DNA of 64,000 nucleotides from Kocuria rhizophila DC2201 (GCF_000010285.1 NC_010617.1:992001-1056000), one strand, 5' to 3'. Positions 23,946 to 32,508 are shown, counted from the stretch's first letter. Made by a program: numbers and translations. Notes: generated by a model not told the origin, from the sequence alone.

Positions 23946-24737
23946 TCACGCGGCCGGCGCCTCCAGGCGGAGGTGTCGGCCGTTCCAGGTCCGGCGCAGC
24001 CAGCGGTCGTGCGAGGCGACGACGACGGTCCCCGGGTACTCGGGCACGGCTGCCTCCAGTTGCGTGGCCAGCACGAGGGACACGTGGTTGGTGGGCTCGT
24101 CCAGCAGCAGCACGTCCGGGGCGCGGAGCAGGGTCCACGCCAGGGACAGCCGGGCGCGCTGCCCGCCGGACAGCTCCCCGGCGCGCCGGTCGCGGCCGAC
24201 GCCGCCCAGGGCGAGTCCGTCCAGCGTGGCACCCATCGTGGAGTCAACGTCCCACGCACCGGTGCGCTCCGCGGTCTCCAGCGCCGCGGCGTAGCGCTCG
24301 CTCACGGGTTCGTCGTGCGGGGCGGCGGCCAGGGCGCGGGCGGCGTCGTCGACGGTGCTGGACGCCTCGCGCACGTGCCGCACCGCAGCGTCCACGGCCT
24401 CGGTCACGGTGTCCCCGGGCGCGAACGGGGGTTGCTGGTGCAGCAGAGCCACGCGGGCGGGTGCCCCGTGGGCGGCCAGGGACCGCACCGTTCCGGCATG
24501 GGGCGGGTGCAGACCCGCCATGATGCGCAACAGGGTGCTCTTGCCGGAACCGTTCTCGCCGATCAGACCGGTGGGACGGCCCGCGGTCACGGTGAACGTG
24601 ATGTCCGTGAGCACGCGACGCGTGCCGAAGGAGGCGGAGACGCCGGCCACACTCACGTGGGTGCCCGTGGCACCGGGCGTGCCGGGGGATGCGGCTCCGC
24701 GCGCGGAGGTGGACGAGGGGGTGTGGTGTGAGGTCAC
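23946..24737 (-). CDS. single-domain ABC-F-like ATPase
   Basis: 263 residues with one ABC domain: Walker A GENGSGKST, signature LSGGQRARL, Walker B VLLLDEPTNH. The sequence and the Walker B-following DEPTNH are typical of ABC-F translation factors or resistance proteins, which have two such domains joined by a linker. This protein has one, and ends after the H-loop (VASHDRWLRRTW). A Ser/Thr/Gly-rich N-terminus of about 28 residues follows a GTG start. It has no membrane segment or permease neighbour. It may be a shortened ABC-F or a half-transporter ATPase. Confidence 0.8.
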   Translation of the reverse strand: MTSHHTPSSTSARGAASPGTPGATGTHVSVAGVSASFGTRRVLTDITFTVTAGRPTGLIGENGSGKSTLLRIMAGLHPPHAGTVRSLAAHGAPARVALLHQQPPFAPGDTVTEAVDAAVRHVREASSTVDDAARALAAAPHDEPVSERYAAALETAERTGAWDVDSTMGATLDGLALGGVGRDRRAGELSGGQRARLSLAWTLLRAPDVLLLDEPTNHVSLVLATQLEAAVPEYPGTVVVASHDRWLRRTWNGRHLRLEAPAA

Positions 24738-24961
24738 GAGAGTCCTGGGATGGTCGCGGTCCCCGCCGGGCAGCGGCCTCGGGTGCGGGGATTCGGGCGG
24801 GACTCATCGGGACATGGCCCCACCGTAGGGCACCGGTAGGGGCAGGGCAAGGGACGGTCCACGGGTGCTCGCTGCGCTTTGACCCGTGGACCGGGCCACA
24901 CCGCACCTGGACCAGCGTCGGGGCCCGGCCGGCGCAGCGTCGTTGTGGCCGCCGCGGGCTG

Positions 24962-24991
24962 TTGACGCGCGCGCACGAGCGGACGTATTCT
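24962..24991 (+). promoter_or_regulatory. promoter of ssrA
   Basis: TTGACG and TATTCT are 18 bases apart, a near-consensus sigma-A promoter. It lies about 65 bases before the mature tmRNA 5' end, which leaves room for a precursor cut by RNase P. The rest of the gap 24738-25055 shows no gene. Confidence 0.65.
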
Positions 24992-25055
24992 TGTATATCC
25001 ACGACACGGTGCGGTTTCCCGCCCGGTGGCGTGGTGCTCATTGAAAAATGAATAC

Positions 25056-25423
25056 GGGGATGATCGGTTTCGACGATGTGAGTTGAGACAGGGGAAGCGG
25101 GTCGAGGATGCAGAGTTATCTCGTAAACGCTCTCTGTAAAAATACAAGTGCCAAATCCAAGCGCACTGACTTCGCTCTCGCTGCGTAAGTAGCCTGAGCA
25201 GTCTGTCAGCCCAGGTTCACCTTCGACCTGGGATCTGACATCAGCTAGAAGGTCACTGCTCTGGACGTACGTCACGGACGTCCAGGGGACTTTCACGTGA
25301 CTGAGTCCGGCGGCCACTCGTGTGCGAGATGGCCGGGACTGAGAAACCTGACAGCACACTGCACCCGGAGAAGCCCTGACGAAGCTGCATCGGACGGGGG
25401 TTCAATTCCCCCCATCTCCACCC
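25056..25423 (+). ncRNA. ssrA: tmRNA
   Basis: The 5' end GGGGATGATCGGTTTCGAC is the standard tmRNA start. The 3' end GGTTCAATTCCCCCCATCTCC gives the T arm and pairs with the 5' end as a 7 bp acceptor stem (one G-U), discriminator A at 25420. The tag reading frame begins at the resume codon GCC (25150) and encodes AKSKRTDFALAA, stopping at TAA (25186-25188). The ALAA end is the proteolysis signal. The CCA is only partly encoded. It works with smpB upstream to free stalled ribosomes. Confidence 0.96.
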
Positions 25424-25445
25424 TGGATGTCCAACGACATCCATG

Positions 25446-25480
25446 AAACGCCTCGGACCCCAGCGGTCCGGGGCGTTTTC
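25446..25480 (+). terminator. rho-independent terminator after ssrA
   Basis: A 14 bp stem (25446-25459 with 25465-25478, one G-T pair) and loop CCAGC, followed by TTTTC. It lies just past the tmRNA 3' end. Confidence 0.85.
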
Positions 25481-25589
25481 TCGTTGCGGCTCACGAACGC
25501 CGCCGGGTCCGGTTCCCCGGGACCGCCCGGGCACGTGTGGAAGACTGAGTCCGAAACGCCTGCACCACGACCGAAAGGAAGGCGCCCCC

Positions 25590-26465
25590 ATGAGCGAACG
25601 TCCTCACGAGAACTCGGGCTCCTCGTCGGCCTCCCGCCACGAGCAGCCGCAGTACGGCCAGTACGCCGAGAACCAGCAGCCCACCGGTGGGCAGCAGCCC
25701 GAGTACGGCCAGTACTCGCAGGGCGAGTCGGCCGCGTCCGCTCCGCACGCGGGCGGCGACGCCCGGTACAGCGACGCCTCCGCCCGCCACGACTCCGGTG
25801 CCCAGGGCGGCCACGACCGCTCCGGTCAGGGCTACGGCACGCAGGGCCACGGAACCCAGGGGTACGGCAACCAGGGCTACGGCGCTCAGGACGGCGGAAC
25901 CCAGGGCTACGGCGTGCAGGGCCACAACGCCCCGGGCTACGGCTCACAGGGCTACGGCGACCAGCAGGGCTACGGCACCCAGGGTCACGGTGCTCAGAAC
26001 GGCGCCGGCCAGTACGGGACCAGCGGGCGTGACGCCGCCGGGTACCCCACCTACTACCAGGACGGCTCCGGCCACCAGGCCTACAACTCCCCGTCCCCGT
26101 ACGGGCAGAACATGGGGCCCGAGCCGGGCAAGGGGTTGGGCATCGCCTCGCTCGTGCTCGGTGCCGTAGGCATCCTGACCTTCTGGTTCCTGGGCCTCGG
26201 CGGGTTGCTCGGGCTCGTGGGGCTGATCCTCGGCATCGTGGCCGTGGTCAAGGTGCGCAAGGCCGGCCGCGGGTCCATGACGCTGGGCGTCGTGGGGCTC
26301 GTGCTCTCGGCCCTCGCGCTGATTGGCGGGGCCGTCGTGGCCGTCGCTACGGTGTGGCTGTTCTCCACGGCCGGGGACTGCGCGCAGTACGCGGACCAGT
26401 CGGACCAGACCGCCATGGAGCAGTGCCTCAACGAGAAGATGGGCCTGTCCACCACCGCGCCGTGA
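25590..26465 (+). CDS. DUF4190 membrane protein with QGYG repeats, 291 aa
   Basis: The first 175 residues are almost wholly made of Gly, Gln, Tyr, Ser, His and Asn, with at least ten QGYG or QGHG units (HGTQGYGNQGYGAQ). This kind of low-complexity segment tends to self-associate. Residues about 190-290 hold the DUF4190 region with two to three membrane helices (LGIASLVLGAVGILTFWFLG, LVLSALALIGGAVVAVATVW). A short tail with two Cys is outside or inside the cell. AAAGGAAGG precedes the ATG. Such proteins are common in actinobacteria and of unknown role. Confidence 0.85.
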   Translation: MSERPHENSGSSSASRHEQPQYGQYAENQQPTGGQQPEYGQYSQGESAASAPHAGGDARYSDASARHDSGAQGGHDRSGQGYGTQGHGTQGYGNQGYGAQDGGTQGYGVQGHNAPGYGSQGYGDQQGYGTQGHGAQNGAGQYGTSGRDAAGYPTYYQDGSGHQAYNSPSPYGQNMGPEPGKGLGIASLVLGAVGILTFWFLGLGGLLGLVGLILGIVAVVKVRKAGRGSMTLGVVGLVLSALALIGGAVVAVATVWLFSTAGDCAQYADQSDQTAMEQCLNEKMGLSTTAP

Positions 26466-26535
26466 CGCGCGAGCCCGCCCCGCGGGCTCCCGGACGGCCC
26501 GCACGGGCCGTTGCGCACCACCGGCGGCGTCACCG

Positions 26536-26580
26536 CGGCACGAGGCCCGGTTCCCGCCAGGGGAACCGGGCCTCGTGCCG
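26536..26580. terminator. perfect 20 bp bidirectional hairpin
   Basis: The stem 26536-26555 pairs without mismatch with 26561-26580 around the loop GCCAG. It lies between the convergent DUF4190 and hisN genes, 10 bases from the hisN stop. Confidence 0.9.
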
Positions 26581-26589
26581 TTGGGGGGT

Positions 26590-27390
26590 CTACGCCTCGC
26601 GCGTGCCCAGGGCGTCCAGGGCGGCGTCGTGCAGGGCCCCGTTGCTGGCCAGGGCGTTGCCGCCGAACGGGCCGTCCTGGCCCGCCAGGGACGTGAACCG
26701 CCCCCCTGCCTCGGTGACGATGGGCACCAGGGCCGCCATGTCGTAGAGGTTGAGCTCGGGTTCGCACGCGAGGTCCACCGCGCCCTCGGCCACGAGGCAG
26801 TAGGACCAGAAGTCCCCGTACGCGCGTGTGCGCCACACGCGGTCTGTGAGGTCCACGAAGCGGTCCCGGATGCCCAGCTCGCGCCACCCGGACAGGGACG
26901 AGTAGGAGAGGGAGGCGTCCTCGAGCGTGCTCACCGAGGACACCGAGATCCGCTGCGCCTGGGACAGCGAGCGGCCGGTGAAGGCCCCCGAGCCCGTGGC
27001 GGCCCACCAGCGGCGGTTCAGGGCCGGTGCGGACACCACGCCCAGCACTACCTCGCCGTCCTCCACCAGGCCGATCAGCGTGGCCCACACGGGGACACCG
27101 CGCACGTAGTTCTTGGTGCCGTCGATGGGGTCAACCACCCACTGGCGGCCGCCCGATCCCGTGGTGCCGAACTCCTCGCCGATCACGGCGTCCCGGTTGC
27201 GCACCCGCCCGAGCTGGGAGCGGATCACCTGCTCGGCCTCGCGGTCCGCGTCCGTGACGGGGGTGAGGTCCGGCTTGGTCTCCACCGTGAGGTCCTGGGA
27301 CTTGAACCGCTTCATGGTCAGGCCGTCCACGGAGTCCGCGAGGATGTGGGCCAGGCGGAGGTCGTCCGTGTGGTTGCTGGGTGCGCGCAT
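26590..27390 (-). CDS. hisN: histidinol-phosphatase, inositol monophosphatase family
   Basis: 266 residues. It should remove phosphate from histidinol phosphate in histidine synthesis. The metal-binding motifs are GEEFG (about residue 70) and WVVDPIDGTKNYVRG (about 85), and the C-terminal motif is ELNLYDMAALVPIVTEAGG. Actinobacterial HisN is of this fold. Inositol monophosphatase activity cannot be excluded by sequence. It lies 4 bases downstream of rsgA, so it is in an operon with aroA-rsgA. Confidence 0.85.
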   Translation of the reverse strand: MRAPSNHTDDLRLAHILADSVDGLTMKRFKSQDLTVETKPDLTPVTDADREAEQVIRSQLGRVRNRDAVIGEEFGTTGSGGRQWVVDPIDGTKNYVRGVPVWATLIGLVEDGEVVLGVVSAPALNRRWWAATGSGAFTGRSLSQAQRISVSSVSTLEDASLSYSSLSGWRELGIRDRFVDLTDRVWRTRAYGDFWSYCLVAEGAVDLACEPELNLYDMAALVPIVTEAGGRFTSLAGQDGPFGGNALASNGALHDAALDALGTREA

Positions 27391-27394
27391 GGCT

Positions 27395-28510
27395 CTACGG
27401 TATCGCCTGTCCGAGCTGCTTCTCGCGGTCACCCTGCTGGGTCTCCCCGCGCGACGCCGCCAGCAGCCTGCGCAGCGAGTCGAGCCGTTCCGGGGCGGCC
27501 GGGGACGCACCGGGGCGGTGCACCCAGGCGTCCAGGGCGCAGCCGGGGGAGTCCGCGGTGTGGCGGCACCCGCGCGGGCAGTCCGCGGTGGCGGGCACCA
27601 GGTCCGTGAACGCGTCGAGCAGGTTCTCCTCGGACACGTGGGCCAGTCCGAGCGAACGGATCCCGGGCGTGTCCACCACCCACGTGCCCGGGCTCGTGCC
27701 GGGGACGGTCAAGGCCCGTGCGGAGGAGGACGTGTGGCGGCCCCGCCCGGTGACGTCGTTGACGCCGCCCGTGGCCCGCTGCGCCCCGGTCAGGGCGTTG
27801 ACCAGGGTGGACTTGCCCACGCCCGAGGGCCCCAGGAACACGCTGACGTGCCCGTCCAGCAGCTCCCGCAGCCGGGTGAGCGACTCCTCCGAGACGGCCA
27901 GCGACTCCTCGTGCAGCCCGGCCCCGGGGCGCTGGCCCCGGTCCGTGGCGCGTTCGGTGGTCACGGTGGTCACGTCGAGGTCGTGGAGGTACTCCAGGAA
28001 CCCGGCGGGGTCCGCGAGGTCTGCCTTGGTCATGCACACCACCGGGGTGATGCCGGCGTCCCACGCGGCCGCGAGCCCGCGGTCCACGAAGCCCGTGCGC
28101 GGCGTGGGGGAGGCGGCGGCCAGGACCAGCACGAGCCGGTCTGCGTTCGCCACGATCACACGCTCCACGGGATCGGTGTCGTCGGCGCTGCGCCGCAGCA
28201 CGGTGGTGCGGGGTTCGATGCGCACGATGCGGGCCAGGGTGTCCGGGGCGCCGGAGACGTCCCCGACCACGCTCACCAGGTCACCCGGGACGATCGGCCT
28301 GCGCCGCAGCTCCTTCGCGCGCACGCACGAGACGGTCACCGCGTGGGAACTGTCCTCGTCCACCACGCACGTGTACCGGCCGCGGTCCACGGCCACCACG
28401 CGCGCCACCACGGCGTCGTCGTGGGCGGGGCGCTGCTTGGTGCGGGGGCGGGAACCGCGCTTGTTGGCGCGCACACGGACGTCGGACTCGTCCCAGGACC
28501 TGCGGGCCAT
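27395..28510 (-). CDS. rsgA: ribosome small subunit GTPase RsgA
   Basis: 371 residues. It checks 30S maturation. It has an N-terminal OB domain (about 35-100), then the circularly permuted GTPase with G4 (MTKAD) before G1 (GPSGVGKST) and G3 (DTPG). The C-terminal zinc site is CPRGCRHTADSPGC. The order of G motifs is diagnostic. The first 30 residues are basic. The ATG lies 4 bases after the aroA stop, so the two are translated together. Confidence 0.95.
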   Translation of the reverse strand: MARRSWDESDVRVRANKRGSRPRTKQRPAHDDAVVARVVAVDRGRYTCVVDEDSSHAVTVSCVRAKELRRRPIVPGDLVSVVGDVSGAPDTLARIVRIEPRTTVLRRSADDTDPVERVIVANADRLVLVLAAASPTPRTGFVDRGLAAAWDAGITPVVCMTKADLADPAGFLEYLHDLDVTTVTTERATDRGQRPGAGLHEESLAVSEESLTRLRELLDGHVSVFLGPSGVGKSTLVNALTGAQRATGGVNDVTGRGRHTSSSARALTVPGTSPGTWVVDTPGIRSLGLAHVSEENLLDAFTDLVPATADCPRGCRHTADSPGCALDAWVHRPGASPAAPERLDSLRRLLAASRGETQQGDREKQLGQAIP

Positions 28511-28514
28511 CCTC

Positions 28515-29852
28515 TCAGCCCTCCGAGCCCACGAGCTCGGCCCACATGCGTGGGAACTCCGGCAGGGTCTTGGCGGTGGTGGCGATGTCCGCCACCTGGA
28601 CGCCCGGCACCCGCAGACCCAGGATGGCACCGGCGGTGGCCATCCGGTGGTCCTGGTAGGTGTGGAACACCCCGCCGTGCAGGGCCGTGGGCTCGATCGC
28701 CAGCCCGTCCAGGGTCTCCGTGACCGCGCCCCCGAGCCCGTTGAGCTCGGTGCTCAGCGCGGCGAGCCGGTCCGTCTCGTGCCCGCGCAGGTGGGCGATG
28801 CCGCGCAGCCGCGAGGGGCCGCTGGCCAGGGCGCACAGCGCCGCCACCGTGGGGGCCAGCTCACCCGCCTCGGAGAGGTCGAGGTCCACGCCGCGCAGCT
28901 CGCGGGGCCCGGTCACGGTGAAAACGCCCTCGCGCAGCGTCACGTCCGCGCCGAAACGCGGCAGGATGTGCCGCCAGTGGTCCCCGCCCTGGGTGGTGTG
29001 CTGCGGCCAGTCGGGAATGCTCACGGTGCCGCCGGTCGCGACGGCCGCGGCGAGGAACGGCCCGGCGTTGGAGAGATCGGGTTCCACGGTGACGTCCAGC
29101 CCCGCCACGTCGCCGGGCACCACGCGCCACGAACGCTCGTCCACGCGCCGGGCGTCCACACCGGCGTCCCGCAGCACCTGCAGGGTCATCTCGACGTGCG
29201 GCAGGGACGGCACCCCGCCGGGGGCGTCGTGGCGCAGCACGAGGGGGGAGTCGAAGCGCACCGCCGCCAGCAGCAGTGCGGAGACGAACTGGGAGGAGCC
29301 GCTCGCGTCGATCGTCACGGTCCCGCCGGGCACGGACCCGGTTCCCAGGACGCGGAACGGGAGCGCGGCACGGCCCTGGTCCACCACGTGCACGCCGAGC
29401 TGGCGCAGCCCGTCGAGCACGGGACCCATGGGACGCACGCGGGCGGCGTCGTCGCCGTCGAAGTCCACCTGCCCGGTGTGCAGGGCGGCGAGCGGGGGCA
29501 CGAAACGCATGACGGTGCCCGCCAGCCCGCAGTCGATGCGGACCGGGTCCGCGGCGGGGGCTGAGCGGCGGACGGGGTCGATGCGCAGGTCCGGGCCGAA
29601 GGGGCCCGGGTCCGGAAGCGGCGTGACCGCAGCGCCGAGGGTCTGCAGCGCTGCGACCATGAGTGCGCTGTCACGCGAGTGCAACGGCCTGCGCACGAGG
29701 GACGGTTCGGACGCCAGCGCCGCGAGCACCAGGTACCGGTTGGTCAGGGACTTGGACCCCGGCACCGCCACCGTCCCGCTCACGGGCGAGCCGTGGCGGA
29801 ACGGGGCGGGCCAGAGGTCGTCCTGCGCGTGCGACAGGCCGTTGCGCGTCAC
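28515..29852 (-). CDS. aroA: 3-phosphoshikimate 1-carboxyvinyltransferase (EPSP synthase)
   Basis: 445 residues from the GTG at 29852. The open frame runs further upstream only because the next gene lies there. It joins shikimate-3-phosphate and phosphoenolpyruvate in the aromatic pathway. Motifs: VPGSKSLTNR near residue 27, CGLAGTVMRF near 103, RVRPMGPVLDGL, and KTLPEFPRMW at the end. It resembles class I-type actinobacterial enzymes. No ribosome site is clear before the GTG. It is first in the unit aroA-rsgA-hisN. Confidence 0.95.
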   Translation of the reverse strand: MTRNGLSHAQDDLWPAPFRHGSPVSGTVAVPGSKSLTNRYLVLAALASEPSLVRRPLHSRDSALMVAALQTLGAAVTPLPDPGPFGPDLRIDPVRRSAPAADPVRIDCGLAGTVMRFVPPLAALHTGQVDFDGDDAARVRPMGPVLDGLRQLGVHVVDQGRAALPFRVLGTGSVPGGTVTIDASGSSQFVSALLLAAVRFDSPLVLRHDAPGGVPSLPHVEMTLQVLRDAGVDARRVDERSWRVVPGDVAGLDVTVEPDLSNAGPFLAAAVATGGTVSIPDWPQHTTQGGDHWRHILPRFGADVTLREGVFTVTGPRELRGVDLDLSEAGELAPTVAALCALASGPSRLRGIAHLRGHETDRLAALSTELNGLGGAVTETLDGLAIEPTALHGGVFHTYQDHRMATAGAILGLRVPGVQVADIATTAKTLPEFPRMWAELVGSEG

Positions 29853-29866
29853 GAGGTGGCCGCTGC

Positions 29867-30403
29867 TCAGAAGGACACGGCGTTCTGCACGGCCTTCTCG
29901 GCCTCGGACAGCTTCTTGCGGGTGTCCTTGCCGACCTTCGCGGCGTTCTTGCGGACGTCGTCCGCGAGGTGGCTCGCGCGCCACGCGAGGGACGGGTTGC
30001 CGGACGTGTCCACGGCCGCGATCATCACGCCACCCAGCAGGGAGACGTTCTTCAGCAGCCCGGCACGGCGGGTGGCCTTGCCCTCGGAGGTGCTGGAGTC
30101 CGCGGCGCGGTACTGGGCGTAGCCGTTGAGCGCGGTGGTGCCCAGCAGGACGGTCGAAGACAGGCGGGGCAGCTTGCTCACGGCCAGCAGGGACGCGGCG
30201 GCCACCTGGGCAGCGGCCACACCCTGCGCGACGACCGCGCGGTTGGAGGTCAGCGGGCGCAGCTGCGGGGCGGCGCTCTCGACGGCCTTCAGCACGGGAT
30301 CCAGCTGCCGGGCGGTCTCGGACGAGTTGCGGAACGCGTCCACACCTCCGGCGATGAAGCCGGTGGCGAGCAGCGGGCGGGCGAGACGACGAACAATGCT
30401 CAT
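29867..30403 (-). CDS. DoxX family membrane protein, 178 aa
   Basis: The start MSIVRRLARPLLATGFIAGG follows AAGGAGGAGA, a very strong ribosome site. There are four hydrophobic segments through about residue 125 (VAQGVAAAQVAAASLLAVSK, STVLLGTTALNGYAQY, LLKNVSLLGGVMIAA), then a charged helical tail (KVGKDTRKKLSEAEKAVQNA). The DoxX fold occurs in thiol-stress-related membrane complexes. The gene is divergent from sigR, the thiol-stress sigma factor gene, so it may belong to its regulon; this is inference. Confidence 0.8.
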   Translation of the reverse strand: MSIVRRLARPLLATGFIAGGVDAFRNSSETARQLDPVLKAVESAAPQLRPLTSNRAVVAQGVAAAQVAAASLLAVSKLPRLSSTVLLGTTALNGYAQYRAADSSTSEGKATRRAGLLKNVSLLGGVMIAAVDTSGNPSLAWRASHLADDVRKNAAKVGKDTRKKLSEAEKAVQNAVSF

Positions 30404-30481
30404 GGTTCTCCTCCTTACGGTCCCGGCATCTCCGGGAAGGCACGCCTGCCATCCTATCGGCCCGGGGTCGCGGCACCCACG

Positions 30482-30508
30482 GGAATACCCGCGCGAGGAC
30501 GGCGTGTT
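30482..30508 (+). promoter_or_regulatory. SigR-type autoregulatory promoter
   Basis: GGAAT (30482-30486) and GTT (30506-30508) are 19 bases apart. The consensus known for SigR/SigH promoters is GGAAT-N18/19-GTT. It lies 104 bases before the sigR start, so the sigma factor would raise its own level on oxidation of RsrA. Confidence 0.7.
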
Positions 30509-30597
30509 ACCCCGGTGTACGCGCGCGCCGCCCCCCCGCGGCGGCGCCTCGACGGGGATGGGAAGCAGGTGACGGCTCGCGATGACGGCCCCCGCCC

Positions 30598-30603
30598 TAG
30601 ACT
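30598..30603 (+). promoter_or_regulatory. -10 hexamer of sigR, leaderless type
   Basis: TAGACT ends 8 bases before the ATG at 30612, with no ribosome site between. It would give a basal leaderless transcript apart from the stress-induced one. Confidence 0.5.
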
Positions 30604-30611
30604 GGGACACG

Positions 30612-31292
30612 ATGAACGATCAGCGAACTCACGATTCCCACGCGGTGGAGCACCCCGAGGAGGTGCCGGTCGGCGAGGAGTCCACGCAGCAGCGGCGGGA
30701 GCGCTTCGAGCGCGACGCCATGCAGTACGTGGACCAGCTCTACGCCGCGGCCCTGCGCATGGCGCGCAACCCCTCCGACGCCGAGGACCTGGTGCAGGAG
30801 GCCTACACCAAGGCGTTCTCCGCGTTCCACCAGTACAAGCCGGGCACCAACCTGAAGGCCTGGCTGTACCGGATCCTCACGAACACCTACATCAACCTGT
30901 ACCGCAAGCGGCAGCGCGAACCGCGCCAGGCCAACACGGACACCGTGGAGGACTGGCAGCTGCACCGGGCGGAGTCCCACACCTCCACCGGCCTGCGCTC
31001 CGCAGAGGTCGAGGCCCTGGACCACCTGCCGGACTCCGACGTCAAGCGGGCCCTGCAGGAGCTTCCCGAGGAGTTCCGCCTGGCGGTCTACTTCTCGGAC
31101 GTGGAGGGGTTCGCGTACAAGGAGATCTCCGAGATCATGGACACGCCCATCGGCACCGTGATGTCCCGGCTGCACCGCGGCCGCAAGCTCCTGCGCGAGA
31201 AACTGGGCGACTACGCCCAGGAACGAGGATTCGACACGTCCAAGGCCGGCAGGTCGGCCAAGGGCAGAGCACCGGCGAAGGATCGAGACTGA
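30612..31292 (+). CDS. sigR: thiol-stress ECF sigma factor SigR/SigH
   Basis: 226 residues. Region 2 contains [20 protein letters not shown] and [20 protein letters not shown], region 4 [20 protein letters not shown] and [19 protein letters not shown]. These are near-exact SigR/SigH motifs. It directs disulfide-stress genes (thioredoxin, mycothiol). An upstream in-frame ATG at 30582 would add ten residues; in Streptomyces the stress promoter also yields an extended form. I prefer 30612. It is followed by its anti-sigma gene after 3 bases. Confidence 0.95.
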   Translation: MNDQRTHDSHAVEHPEEVPVGEESTQQRRERFERDAMQYVDQLYAAALRMARNPSDAEDLVQEAYTKAFSAFHQYKPGTNLKAWLYRILTNTYINLYRKRQREPRQANTDTVEDWQLHRAESHTSTGLRSAEVEALDHLPDSDVKRALQELPEEFRLAVYFSDVEGFAYKEISEIMDTPIGTVMSRLHRGRKLLREKLGDYAQERGFDTSKAGRSAKGRAPAKDRD

Positions 31293-31295
31293 GTC

Positions 31296-31562
31296 ATGAC
31301 TGAGAAACCGTGCCCCAACGGCTGCACCGACGAGCGCATCCAGCGCATCTACGAGTACCTGGACGGCGCCCTGACCACCGAGGACCTCGAGGAGATCCAC
31401 GCGCACCTCACGGGCTGCTCCGAGTGCGAGCGCGAGTACAACCTCGAGTGCGTGATCCGCTCGGTCATGAAGCGCTCGTGCTGCGAGAGCGCTCCCGAGC
31501 AGCTCAAGCGCTCCATCCTGGCCCGCATCGACGCCCAGTGCGGGGAGCACCCTGCCGCCTGA
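31296..31562 (+). CDS. rsrA: zinc anti-sigma factor RsrA/RshA
   Basis: 88 residues. The ZAS motif HLTGCSEC (HxxxCxxC) binds zinc with an upstream Cys (EKPCPNGC) and holds SigR under reducing conditions. Oxidation forms a disulfide and frees the sigma factor. A CCE motif (KRSCCESAPE) is also typical. It is co-transcribed with sigR. The name follows the Streptomyces pair. Confidence 0.93.
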   Translation: MTEKPCPNGCTDERIQRIYEYLDGALTTEDLEEIHAHLTGCSECEREYNLECVIRSVMKRSCCESAPEQLKRSILARIDAQCGEHPAA

Positions 31563-31662
31563 ACCCGGTCAGCCGCGATGCGCGCCTCCGGGCCCCGGCG
31601 CCGGAGGCCGGCCCCGCCGCGTGAGCCCGGGCCGCCTGCCCGGCACCGACCCCGAACATGAA

Positions 31663-31695
31663 GAACGCCCGCAACCGTGGTGGTTGCGGGCGTTC
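31663..31695. terminator. 14 bp hairpin between rsrA and bL37 genes
   Basis: GAACGCCCGCAACC (31663-31676) pairs with GGTTGCGGGCGTTC (31682-31695). It can serve both convergent genes. Confidence 0.85.
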
Positions 31696-31715
31696 GGCGG
31701 TTCGTGCGCAGAACT

Positions 31716-31790
31716 TCAGGAGTTGGGCCGCTTGCCGCGGTTGGCCGAGTTCTTGCGACGATCCTTGCGCTTACGTCCACGCTTGCTCAT
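31716..31790 (-). CDS. ribosomal protein bL37 (24 aa)
   Basis: The whole protein is MSKRGRKRKDRRKNSANRGK followed by RPNS. This matches the tiny basic AURKAIP1/COX24-domain protein found in actinobacterial large subunits and named bL37. AGGAGG stands before the ATG. It is too short for most gene callers. Confidence 0.85.
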   Translation of the reverse strand: MSKRGRKRKDRRKNSANRGKRPNS

Positions 31791-31881
31791 GATGTGCCTC
31801 CTGTGGTGATTGGCTGGAACATCGTCCGACAGTATCTCACATCCGGGCCCCCGATCTCGCCCCGGCCCGGGCGGGCACCGC

Positions 31882-32481
31882 TCAGCGGGGCTCGGGCAGC
31901 TGCAGCCAGTTGTACCAGCCGCGGTGCAGCACGAGCCACGCGATGAGCCCGTAGCCGGCCTGACCGGGGTTGCCGTGGTTGGCGGCGAGGTCCTTGCGCC
32001 ACTGCTCGTGGTGCTGCAGGGGGTTGAACGTGTCCACGTACACGTGGTTGCGCCGCGTGGTGACGTCCCCGTACGCGGCGGAGAGGTCCGCGATCTTCCG
32101 GTTGCGCTGCGGGTCCAGCGTGGGGGGAGGGCCCACCACGAGCACCTTCACGTTGTTCTGGGTGGCCTGGTCCACAATGTTGGCCATGTTCAGCCGGGAG
32201 CGGGCCGAGGTGATTCCGAGGTCGATGTCCAGGGCGGACGGGGCGATCACCAGGCGGTTGTCGCACGCGGGGTCGAAGCGACGCACGGCCTCGCCGAACC
32301 AGCGCTCGTTGAGGGTTTCGCTGCCCTCCCCGGGTGCCGCGAGGTTGTAGGCGTCCACGGGGACCACGTCACGGGGGGTGCGTGCCATGACACGACCGAA
32401 CCAGCCCAGGGCACGAGGGTCGTCCACCCCGGCCAGCAGCTCGTCGCCCACGGCCACAATGCGGATCCTGCGTTGGTCCAC
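31882..32481 (-). CDS. SGNH/GDSL-like hydrolase family protein
   Basis: 199 residues from a GTG preceded by AAGGA. The block I motif reads VAVGDELLAG, so the usual Ser nucleophile of GDS is Glu here. Block III-like and C-terminal blocks (IAPSALDIDLG, NHGNPGQAGYGLIAWLV) keep the general fold. Without Ser it may be inactive as an esterase or use other chemistry. Related proteins in the same bacterial group share GDEL as far as I recall. No signal peptide, so it is cytoplasmic. Confidence 0.7.
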   Translation of the reverse strand: MDQRRIRIVAVGDELLAGVDDPRALGWFGRVMARTPRDVVPVDAYNLAAPGEGSETLNERWFGEAVRRFDPACDNRLVIAPSALDIDLGITSARSRLNMANIVDQATQNNVKVLVVGPPPTLDPQRNRKIADLSAAYGDVTTRRNHVYVDTFNPLQHHEQWRKDLAANHGNPGQAGYGLIAWLVLHRGWYNWLQLPEPR

Positions 32482-32508
32482 TCTTCTTACATCCTTCGCT
32501 AGCTGGGA

